A stretch of DNA of 15,568 bases from Entamoeba histolytica HM-1:IMSS. Lineage: Eukaryota; Evosea; Mastigamoebida; Endamoebidae. This document shows, piece after piece, positions 7,470 through 14,394 of this stretch. A program made the translations under genes and the position numbers. The stretch covers positions 78,982 to 94,549 of the forward strand of contig NW_001914894.1 of NCBI RefSeq assembly GCF_000208925.1, read 5' to 3'. The notes below the pieces were generated by a model that ran no database searches, was not told where the DNA came from, and saw nothing but the letters and a program-made list of their open reading frames with translations. Within the stretch, counting starts at the first letter, position 1. Every line of letters begins with the position of its first letter.

Positions 7470-8036
7470 TTAACAACACTTCCTTTGTTTTGTACTTTGA
7501 CTTTGGAAAACATTTTCTGGTTCATACTCAGGTTCAATTTTGTCTACAAAACTTTTAAATATAGTATCTATGTTTGTACCTTCAATTGCTGATACTTCTA
7601 AATATAACGCTCCCCATTTCACTGCTAAATTTTCTGCACTTTCATAAGCTACTTCACGTTGAGACGACAAATCCTTTTTATTTCCGACTAATACAATAGG
7701 AATTGATGTATGAGTTATGTCAAATATGCTTGTATACCATGAGGTTGTATCAACAAAAGATTGAAAAGAAGTAATATCATAAACAATAACACATCCCTTT
7801 GCACCTCTAAAAAATATATCAACCATAGAACTATATTTTTCTTGTCCAGCCGTGTCCCAAATAGCAACATCAAGTTTATTATTTCCTTTTTCAAGAATTG
7901 TTTTTACATGAACATTACCAATTGTTGCACTTTCATTCTTATTAACGTCTTTATATAAAAATTTAGAAATAATTGCTGTCTTACCAACACCTGAATCTCC
8001 AACAACAATTATTTTAACTGGTTTTTTTTCTTCCAA
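7470..8036 (-). CDS. Rab-family small GTPase (5' end unresolved)
   Basis: It cycles between GTP and GDP forms to direct vesicle traffic on membranes. In the open frame, GDSGVGKT (13-20) is the P-loop, T38 lies in switch I (ATIGN), WDTAGQE (60-66) is G3, GNKKD (118-122) is G4 and VSA (148-150) is G5. FFRGAKGCVIVYDIT matches a Rab-specific region, and the final CC is a geranylgeranylation site. Switch I resembles Rab5/21 types. The frame has no in-frame ATG before the P-loop: its edge codon is TTG, and a stop lies at 8058-8060. Either a one-base change in an A8 run (8022-8029) separates it from the ATG at 8058, or a 62-nt intron (8018-8079) joins it to an ATG at 8095. See findings. Confidence 0.9.
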   Translation of the reverse strand: MEEKKPVKIIVVGDSGVGKTAIISKFLYKDVNKNESATIGNVHVKTILEKGNNKLDVAIWDTAGQEKYSSMVDIFFRGAKGCVIVYDITSFQSFVDTTSWYTSIFDITHTSIPIVLVGNKKDLSSQREVAYESAENLAVKWGALYLEVSAIEGTNIDTIFKSFVDKIEPEYEPENVFQSQSTKQRKCC

Positions 8037-8134
8037 TAGGAGGTGTGGAACTTTGCATTAATTTCACAAACTTTACTACAGCTAGTTTTAACCATAAAAA
8101 AGAAAAAAAATGAATGGATTTTTATCGATAATTA

Positions 8135-9235
8135 TTAAGCTTTCCAAATGGCTATATTACCATCCATACCTGAAGTTGAAAACTCAAGAACATTCCATAC
8201 CTCATCATACTTCATTGGTCTAATACAAGTAACAGTGTTCTTATGAGTAGTAGTAATTTCTTCTACAGCACTCTTAACTGCAGCAGTTCCTCTAGACGAA
8301 AGAGATTTGAAATGATCCATAGCAGACATTGTTCCAGTAGACTTAGGTGCTTGTTTCTGATCAAGTTCTTTAACAAACTTCCATCCATCATCTCCACGTT
8401 CAAATAAACATGGATTGAAATGATGTCCAACAGCAACAACTTTATTGTCACTAATGCAAAGAACATCTAAGAATGGTAATGTTTTACATTTAATAGTTTG
8501 AACAGTTGGTTTTCCATTATTAGCTTCAATAAATGAAATAGAAGAATCATGTGAAACAAAAACAACAGTTGTTCCAGATGGTGTATAAGCAACAGAATGA
8601 ACCCATCCATTAGCTTCAGTCTCAAATAAGAAAGTACCAAATTTGCATTTTGGAGATGAAATATCTTCTTCTGAAAATGGAGAATATGAACCTTTTGGAT
8701 CTAATGTTTTATTAAAAGCATTAAAAATTCTTGCTTTAAAATCAGTTGATGCAGCTGCTACAGTAAGTGAGTCTGGAGACCAAGCTACTTTAGTAACAGT
8801 TGATTTGAATTTTTTAACATGATCTGAAGCCCACCAATTTGATTCTTCATTAAATCTACAAACAGCAACAAGTTTATTTCCTGAAGCACAAGCAAATTTA
8901 CTTTCATTTGGTGACCACTTAATATCAGTTGCAGCAAAATCAATTCTTAATAATACAAGAACTGGTACCCATTCTCCATTTTCATTTTGAGTCCACACAT
9001 ATGCATTTCTATCTTCTGAACATGAAACAATTCTATTTGACTGAGCAGCCCAATCAATTCCAGTAACACGCGCATCATGTTCATTTAATTTTGCTTCAGT
9101 TGTAAATTTATTACCATCAAAACTAGCAACAATAATTTCTTTGGAACATGGAGAATAAGCAATTTTAGTAGCATCAACATTCCAACAATGACATCCAATA
9201 TTATCACAAAGATGGAAACTCTTTGGAGCTGACAT
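8135..9235 (-). CDS. Arp2/3 complex subunit ARPC1 (p41, WD40)
   Basis: It is the WD40 subunit of the seven-part Arp2/3 complex that nucleates branched actin filaments, here for motility and phagocytosis. The 366 residues are the usual length. They show the characteristic HDARVTGIDWA.QSNRIVSCSEDRNAYVW block (about 53-81), then IKWSPNESKFACASG, WWASDHVKKF, STVTKVAWSP and FKARIFNAF, and close with a last blade ending GNIAIWKA. These are ARPC1-specific, not just generic WD repeats. The frame is intact with no intron. Two GAAC boxes lie within 40 bases upstream on the minus strand. It sits 140 bases downstream of the ThuA-like gene's final exon. Confidence 0.95.
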   Translation of the reverse strand: MSAPKSFHLCDNIGCHCWNVDATKIAYSPCSKEIIVASFDGNKFTTEAKLNEHDARVTGIDWAAQSNRIVSCSEDRNAYVWTQNENGEWVPVLVLLRIDFAATDIKWSPNESKFACASGNKLVAVCRFNEESNWWASDHVKKFKSTVTKVAWSPDSLTVAAASTDFKARIFNAFNKTLDPKGSYSPFSEEDISSPKCKFGTFLFETEANGWVHSVAYTPSGTTVVFVSHDSSISFIEANNGKPTVQTIKCKTLPFLDVLCISDNKVVAVGHHFNPCLFERGDDGWKFVKELDQKQAPKSTGTMSAMDHFKSLSSRGTAAVKSAVEEITTTHKNTVTCIRPMKYDEVWNVLEFSTSGMDGNIAIWKA

Positions 9236-9375
9236 TTCTTTAATTTTTTAGTTCATTTCTAGATGAAGTTCTTACCTCTACTTTATTTTTATTTTTTTAA
9301 ATTTTCATTTTTGCCTTTTTTTTTGTTATTTATATTTTTTTATTTTTTAAAGGAGTTATAATAAAAATAAATAGG

Positions 9376-10300
9376 TTATGGATTTGATTGGTAAGTGATG
9401 TTTTTCTTATTCCTTTCAAGTTTCTTCTTTAATTCAATTAATGGTGGAGGTAAACCATTCAATCCTTTAATTGGGACAGAATGTTTATTAATTTCATTTA
9501 GACATATCAGTGTTAAACTAGAATGATAATCTACAATAAGTTATTAAGTTTAATCTAATTTCAAAGAAAACAAACATAAGTCAGAACAAACTATGCTGGA
9601 CAAGATATAAAATACAGTTGTAAAGAAATTGACAATCAACAAAGTCTTTTTTAACTGATTCATATTCTGGCATATGACTTATAAACAAAGAAGACATTCT
9701 CTCTGTTTTTCTTTCTAAGATCACACAGTCTCCATTCTCAGATTGTGCTAAAATTTTAGTGCCTTGCATACATCCAATAAGATTTCCTGTTTCATCAACC
9801 CATTTTAACTCATGAAGAGGAACTTGTGAACTTGTATATCCATTAGACTTATAGGGAAGTGGAATATTTTTCCAAAGTATAGTTTTATCAGAACTGATAT
9901 AAGTAATTTCTCCATCTATTCTTCTTGTAGTCAAAATCAGTCTTTGTTCAATTCCAAAAAGTGTACATAGTCTTCTATTATCATAGATATGAAGTCTATT
10001 AAATGGTCCTTCTTGATGATAAAACGTTGCATAAGTTCCAATAATATGTTTGTTAATTCCTTCATTCATATACATTTCTATTGATTCAAATTCTTGTTCT
10101 GTGAATTGGTAAGGTGCTCCAGCACAATCTCCAAGAATGATTACATCTGGTTGTATAATTTCTAGCATTTCATAGCTAAAATTTCTAAACACAGTAATGA
10201 CTAATCCCATATCCCCATATAATTTCCAATTTGTTTTTAGATGTTCCCACATTTTATTACCTCCCGTATGAGGGTGTAATACAACAACTTTAATCGTCAT
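9376..10300 (-). CDS. ThuA/glutamine-amidotransferase-like fold protein, two exons
   Basis: Exon 1 (10300-9592) and exon 2 (9530-9376) join across a 61-nt intron to give 287 residues. Unspliced, the protein would stop at 239. The N-terminal VVVLHPHTGGNKMWEHLK, the mid PDVIILGDCAG and HIIGTYATFYH segments, and the late SLFISHMPEYESVKKDF look like an alpha/beta class I glutamine-amidotransferase or ThuA-like fold. The nucleophile-elbow cysteine of true amidotransferases is not seen at GTYATF, so an enzymatic role is uncertain. Exon 2 adds a 51-residue tail with Pro-rich (GLPPPL) and basic helical (ELKKKLERNKK) parts, perhaps for binding a partner. No signal peptide is seen. The family assignment is tentative; the gene structure is well supported. 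Confidence 0.75.
9531..9591 (-). other. Spliceosomal intron in ThuA-like gene (61 nt)
   Basis: On the minus strand the intron begins GTTTGTTC at 9591 and ends TTGTAG at 9531. It interrupts a codon after its first base (A|AT, Asn). The downstream exon reads 50 more codons of normal composition and stops at 9376-9378. An earlier TAG acceptor (37-nt intron) would give an immediate stop. Confidence 0.85.
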
Positions 10301-10461
10301 GTATTTTAAAGTTTTATTGTCTTTTTATGTAGAGGTTCTTTCCTTTCATTTAGATTCATTAACCTAAATTTAATCACAAGATTAAGTTTTGATATTACTG
10401 TTTATTTACAAAAAAAGATGAAGAACATTGGAAGAATGAAATTAAAATATTACAATTATTT

Positions 10462-11976
10462 CTATGCAAAAACAAGGTCTTGATCTTCTTTAGAAGCCTT
10501 TTGTTTAAAAGTAGATAGTGCAATGTCAGCATCAATCAAAAGATGATCATTAAATTTATTTTCAAGTTGTAAGAAGAAGATTGAAATATCATCAAGGTCT
10601 AAACGGTTTGACAAGATTATATCACGATGTTCTAATAACATAGAAACAGCAATGAAATAATGAAATTTATTTTTTGGATATGCAATTATTGCATCCCAAA
10701 GCCGAATGCATTTTTCAGAGACAAAGTCTCTTCTAAATAATAAAATAAGCCATTTGTACATAAAAGAATATCCAATTTTTTTCATATTAAAATATTCTTC
10801 AAGTTCTAAATCTAATGTTTTTACTATTGGTCCAATAATACAGTCAAAAGGGATTTTACTATTAAAAATAGAAGACATTAGTTCAATAAGTTGAACAAAG
10901 ATAGAAAATAATTCATAGTCATCTATACTACATTCCATTATTCCAACTAAAATATCACTCATTCCTTGTTGATATCCTTTATCTAAATCATATATTATCC
11001 AACATTTCATTAATAATTCAATGCAAGTTTTTATTTTTTCAATTGGACAATTCCAATACTCTAATACACTTTTATTAACAGTTGTTCTTTTTACATCTTT
11101 TAATATTTGTTCAATTTCTTCTCTAAGTATTTTACAATGTTGAATTTGAATATCAACTAAATTATTTACTTGAAGTTTGATCTTTTCAAATATATTTTTA
11201 TCTATTGAATTTCCAAGACATTTTGACCATAATGAACAACGACAATCATTATCAACTCCTTTATAAAACAATCCTTTTCTAATAATACTTTCATTTTCAT
11301 TATTCCATTGATAATTTTTATTAATTTTTTGAATACAATCAAATTGTATTTGTTTACACCAATTAATTCTTTTATCTTTTTGTTCTTGATTAGATAATTC
11401 ATTAAGATATTTAGGAATATCTATCATTCTTGGTAATCTTCTTTTGTCAATAGAAATGTTTCCATTACAAAAATGAATTCCAAGTTGTTTTAAAAACTCA
11501 CAAAATTTTGGGAAAGTCCCTTTTTTAAATTTTATTGGTTTTATGTCAACTGGAATAGTTCTTCCTGGAATAAAAGTAATTTGTATTTCATTTGTTTCAT
11601 GAGAAATTTTATATGTTGGAGTATCTTCAATACAGAAATATATTTCATTTTCTTTGTCTTCTTCATTTTCTTCTTCTAATTTGGGTGTTTGTGATGGAGA
11701 TATTCCTGACAATACATTTTGATTTAAGTATGGTTGAAACTTAATAAAAGTATGTCCTTCAATTGTTAAAATTAATAACACACCTTGTTGTGGTGGTTTA
11801 GATAAATAAGTAATATTATCCATATGTATTATTTTATCTGTTTGTCTTGGAGAGCAAATAATATAATTTTGTATAACTGACTTAGAGGATCGATAAGTTT
11901 TGTTATTTGTTTCTGTTTGAGGAGGAATTTGAATAGTATTTCTTGTTCGTGGTGTAGTAAGTAATTTTTCTGTCAT
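10462..11976 (-). CDS. TBC-domain Rab GTPase-activating protein (TBC1D15/Gyp7-like)
   Basis: It is predicted to speed GTP hydrolysis by Rab proteins on vesicles. The 504 residues comprise a divergent N-terminal region (1-190, with acidic EEENEEDKENE at 101-111) and a TBC domain from about 230 to 470. The dual-finger catalytic residues are present: R297 in ILKDVKR and Q337 in GYQQGMSD. Other family landmarks are CRCSLWSKCLG (246-255), YKWLILLFRRDF (407-418) and RLWDAI (425-430). The KDVKRT form is typical of the TBC1D15/Gyp7 group, so a Rab7-type substrate is possible but inferred. The start ATG lies near AT-rich sequence without a clear TATA box. A Rab gene lies three genes downstream; no direct link is shown. 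Confidence 0.92.
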   Translation of the reverse strand: MTEKLLTTPRTRNTIQIPPQTETNNKTYRSSKSVIQNYIICSPRQTDKIIHMDNITYLSKPPQQGVLLILTIEGHTFIKFQPYLNQNVLSGISPSQTPKLEEENEEDKENEIYFCIEDTPTYKISHETNEIQITFIPGRTIPVDIKPIKFKKGTFPKFCEFLKQLGIHFCNGNISIDKRRLPRMIDIPKYLNELSNQEQKDKRINWCKQIQFDCIQKINKNYQWNNENESIIRKGLFYKGVDNDCRCSLWSKCLGNSIDKNIFEKIKLQVNNLVDIQIQHCKILREEIEQILKDVKRTTVNKSVLEYWNCPIEKIKTCIELLMKCWIIYDLDKGYQQGMSDILVGIMECSIDDYELFSIFVQLIELMSSIFNSKIPFDCIIGPIVKTLDLELEEYFNMKKIGYSFMYKWLILLFRRDFVSEKCIRLWDAIIAYPKNKFHYFIAVSMLLEHRDIILSNRLDLDDISIFFLQLENKFNDHLLIDADIALSTFKQKASKEDQDLVFA

Positions 11977-12100
11977 GGATAGTTTCCAATACAGAAATGA
12001 TATTTAAGATGAGATCTAAAATCTTAACTCTCTCCTAAAAATATATATTTTTTTTAATAACTTAAATTTGTTTTATAAAACAAAATAACTTAAATTTGAT

Positions 12101-12691
12101 TTAATTTATAAAATATTTTGTAATTCTTGTGTCATTCGGTTGTAAATAACAATCGTTAGAACCAATTGTTTGAACAATAAATTTATTTATTGACATTCCT
12201 ATTAAATTTATATCTGATTGTGTATATTTAGTATTATTATACATTAGTGTTTTAATTCTCTTATATCCATTAAGTTTTATTTTATTATTTTTTTTAAATT
12301 CCATTATTCCTTGATGAGATTGAATTTGTTCAATAAGAATATTATTTGTTAAAGAATCTATTTCTCTTCTTCTTTTTTTGATATCTACAAAAGAATCATC
12401 AAAACTATCACTCGACAGAATCGTTTTCATTTCTTTTCTTATTTCTAGTATTAAAAACATTTGAGAATTGATTTTACTTTTTTTATGAGGTTTTTTAATT
12501 GTTATTGAATATCCAAGTGATATTAATAACCCAATTAAAAATGATTGTTGGTGACAGTCTCTATCAGTTGACTTTCTTTTTGCATATAACATTTGTAAGG
12601 ATTTAGGTGTTTTCGTACATTGTGCAATATATGTATTTTCTGTTTCTTGGGTAATCTTTCCTTTGTAAAATGCACTCATTAGACAAGTCAT
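12101..12691 (-). CDS. Unrecognised basic protein, 196 aa
   Basis: The frame is open from an ATG at 12691; a second ATG four codons later is an alternative start. TATTTAAA boxes at 12723-12740 lie at the right distance, which supports a real gene. The protein is basic, with a possible nuclear-localisation stretch KKRRRE (105-110), a short hydrophobic segment SFLIGLLISLGYSITI (50-65) too weak for a clear membrane helix, and a Ser/Asp-rich patch SSDSFDDSF (93-101). QDNL-type enzyme motifs, zinc-binding clusters and a signal peptide are absent. I do not recognise a family. It is the last intact gene before the gene-poor right third. Confidence 0.72.
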   Translation of the reverse strand: MTCLMSAFYKGKITQETENTYIAQCTKTPKSLQMLYAKRKSTDRDCHQQSFLIGLLISLGYSITIKKPHKKSKINSQMFLILEIRKEMKTILSSDSFDDSFVDIKKRRREIDSLTNNILIEQIQSHQGIMEFKKNNKIKLNGYKRIKTLMYNNTKYTQSDINLIGMSINKFIVQTIGSNDCYLQPNDTRITKYFIN

Positions 12692-12722
12692 TTTGATATA
12701 TGTATATTACATTTTTTACATG

Positions 12723-12740
12723 TTTAAATAGTTTTAAATA
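12723..12740 (-). promoter_or_regulatory. Two TATA-like boxes upstream of the 196-aa gene
   Basis: Minus-strand TATTTAAA occurs at 12723-12730 and again at 12733-12740, 32 to 49 bases before the ATG at 12691, in line with the Entamoeba core promoter. Confidence 0.5.
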
Positions 12741-13518
12741 AATGTCATTTACTCTTTTGGATAAATTAAATACAGAAGATGTGAAAATGATGTTTATTGT
12801 AATTTAAAAAGGTGTGTTTTGTTGTTCAAAAATTCAAAAATTAACATCAATTATACTATTAATAATATTATATTGTTCGTTGTTATGAAAAATGTGTTTT
12901 TCTATGAGGTACTATTAAAAATAAAATGACGCTTACCAAAACAACTTAAAGTTATATTAATAAATTGAATTGAAAAAATTCTATAAAATAGTAAAATTTT
13001 ATTATGTTATAATTATAATATTTTATGTTATTATCAGATATCAATTTGGGTTTTATTCTTTCAATATTTTAATTTATTTAAATGTTTTTAATGTCTATAA
13101 AAATTATTATTTCATCTTCGTATGTTTTAAGTTTATTTATTCTTTAATTCTATCTTTTTATAAACTAATTAGTTTCTTACATTTTTTGTTTGATTCTTTA
13201 GTTTATTTTTCTGTTTAACTTATTATTTTTAGACTTCTTTTTTTTTAACAATTTTTGAATGGTTTTTATGCATAAGAATGAGGTATATTTAAATAATAAA
13301 GTTTTTTTTTGTTAGTTATGAGGAAATGATATGAATGATGTTTATAATATATACTTTTCTCGAATTTTTTTCTTCACAGTTGCACAATTGAAGTTGTTGG
13401 TTTTTTTTAGAATATTATCTTGCGTGTTCTATATTTATTAATATCATTAGTTTGTTTGGTTTTAATTTATATATTTCTTAAATTTATTTTGTGAAAAATT
13501 ATTATATTTCTATTTGTT
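12741..13518. other. Gene-poor AT-rich spacer with decayed signals
   Basis: No convincing gene is seen. A 21-codon frame at 12742-12807 (MSFTLLDKLNTEDVKMM...) has coding-like composition and may be a truncated gene start. A TATATTTAAATA box near 13280 is followed by only short frames. The 82-codon frame at 12970-13218 is Phe/Tyr/Ile-rich low-complexity translation and is not annotated as a gene. Confidence 0.5.
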
Positions 13519-13540
13519 TTTATTAATAATTTCAAATAAT
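13519..13540. repeat. Left target-site duplication of SINE-like element 2
   Basis: A perfect 22-nt direct repeat, beginning TTTATTAATAATTTC, recurs at 14064-14085. It ends one base before the conserved element start GATCGAAG. Confidence 0.88.
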
Positions 13541-13541
13541 A

Positions 13542-13638
13542 GATCGAAGGTGGCACGTCTGAAACACCACACATAAACCCTAGTACAAATTCATACTTCG
13601 ACTCTCCCAGTTATTATCTGGTTATGACGGTGCCTTTG
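13542..13638 (+). ncRNA. Structured 5' head of element 2 (homologous to 895-990)
   Basis: TCGAAG (13544-13549) pairs with CTTCGA (13596-13601), extendable by GA/TC past a bulged C. GGCACGTC (13552-13559) pairs with GACGGTGCC (13626-13634) with one bulged G. CCAG/CTGG (13607-13610 and 13618-13621) closes a 7-nt loop TTATTAT. Relative to element 1, a U-G pair has become C-G and the loop sequence has changed, which suggests the fold is maintained. A-box-like TGGCACGTCTG (13551-13561) and B-box-like CTTCGACTC (13596-13604) are also kept. Confidence 0.55.
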
Positions 13639-13983
13639 AATTAGGAATGTATTAGGGAATGCTGCAAAGGGTGCAGCAAGAGAATACAGTAGAATATTAC
13701 ATGGATGTAATCTAAGAATATACTGAAGTGTGGGTATGACTAAAAGAAGATTAGTCAAAGTAATATAGTAATAATAAAATATTTCCTTCTCTCATTCATA
13801 AAATAAGAAAAATGAAATTACTTAAAATTAAGGCAGAAAACAAACAAAGGCTTAAAAAGAAGAAATAAGCAGAAGAAGTTTGAAAAACCTTAATAAGAAG
13901 AAATAAAACAAAGAAGTACTTTCCTCATTTTGCAAGAAAAACATAAAGAATAGGTTCAACAAAGAGATTACTCTTTTTTAATA

Positions 13984-14015
13984 AGCTCAGGGATGGGATT
14001 AGTCTCCCCTGAGCT
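13984..14015 (+). other. Strong hairpin near 3' end of element 2
   Basis: AGCTCAGGG (13984-13992) is perfectly complementary to CCCTGAGCT (14007-14015). An inner GGGA/TCTC pairing (one G-U) leaves a TTAG loop. It follows a T6 run and lies about 50 bases before the element's end. A 3' stem-loop is a usual recognition site for LINE reverse transcriptase, so that role is plausible but inferred. Confidence 0.7.
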
Positions 14016-14063
14016 AGGAAAAATATATGAAAATTCTATTAATACTTAATTAATTACTTTTTA

Positions 14064-14085
14064 TTTATTAATAATTTCAAATAAT
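14064..14085. repeat. Right target-site duplication of SINE-like element 2
   Basis: This repeats 13519-13540 exactly over 22 nt and defines the 3' boundary of element 2. Confidence 0.88.
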
Positions 14086-14193
14086 TGTTGTTCATTTCAT
14101 TTTACATTTATTATATCATTAATCATTACTTCTATTTAAATTTACAATTATTAATGTTTATTCATTTTTGTTTATTCAATATCTACTTTATTT

Positions 14194-14394
14194 TTATTTC
14201 ATAATTTCTTCATAAATAGGAAGTGTTTGGATATCAATTTCAATCAATCCATTTTTTGTTTGTTAAATCTTTTAATAAAACCATCTTTTTCAAAAATAGA
14301 TATGATATTAATTGACTTGAGGTAATTGCAAGAGTCGAGTGTAGAAGTTAAAAGAGTTATAAATATAAGTGTTAAAATAAAAATAAATTGACAT
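14194..14394 (-). pseudogene. Frameshifted remnant of a small secreted-protein gene
   Basis: On the minus strand an ATG (14394) is followed, in a shifted frame, by a signal-peptide-like stretch FIFILTLIFITLLTS and then SCNYLKSINIISIFEKDG and FIKRF. Another frame then carries NGLIEIDIQTLPIYEEIMK and a stop at 14194-14196. Start and stop share a frame, but the coding-like middle needs two shifts. No GTTTGT...TAG intron explains either break. I read it as a decayed gene; chance coding resemblance in AT-rich DNA is the alternative. The parent family is not recognised. Confidence 0.4.

Larger units (their letters stand above)
13541..14063 (+). mobile_element. SINE-like non-autonomous retroelement 2 (523 bp)
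   Basis: The element is bounded by perfect 22-nt direct repeats, indicating an insertion young enough that the duplication has not diverged. The first ~97 nt match element 1 at roughly four of five positions by eye, but the body is unrelated. It contains a GCTGC/GCAGC hairpin (13661-13677), purine-rich repeats of the type CTTAA(A/T)AAGAAGAAATAA (13851-13868 and 13889-13906), a T6 run (13974-13979), and a strong terminal hairpin (13984-14015). No reading frame of note is present. It would depend on LINE proteins from elsewhere. This is probably a different SINE family from element 1 with a shared head. Confidence 0.78.

Noticed and set aside
8034..8036. TTG as Rab start codon
   Set aside because: Non-ATG starts are not expected in this eukaryote; it is simply the edge of the open frame.
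8030..8051. 22-nt intron (GTTCC...GGAAG) that would restore the Rab frame from the ATG at 8058
   Set aside because: It fits the frame but is too short for splicing and has no consensus splice sites.
12970..13218. 82-codon plus-strand open frame
   Set aside because: Translation is almost only Phe, Tyr, Ile, Leu and Val from T-rich low-complexity DNA, with no promoter match or coding bias.
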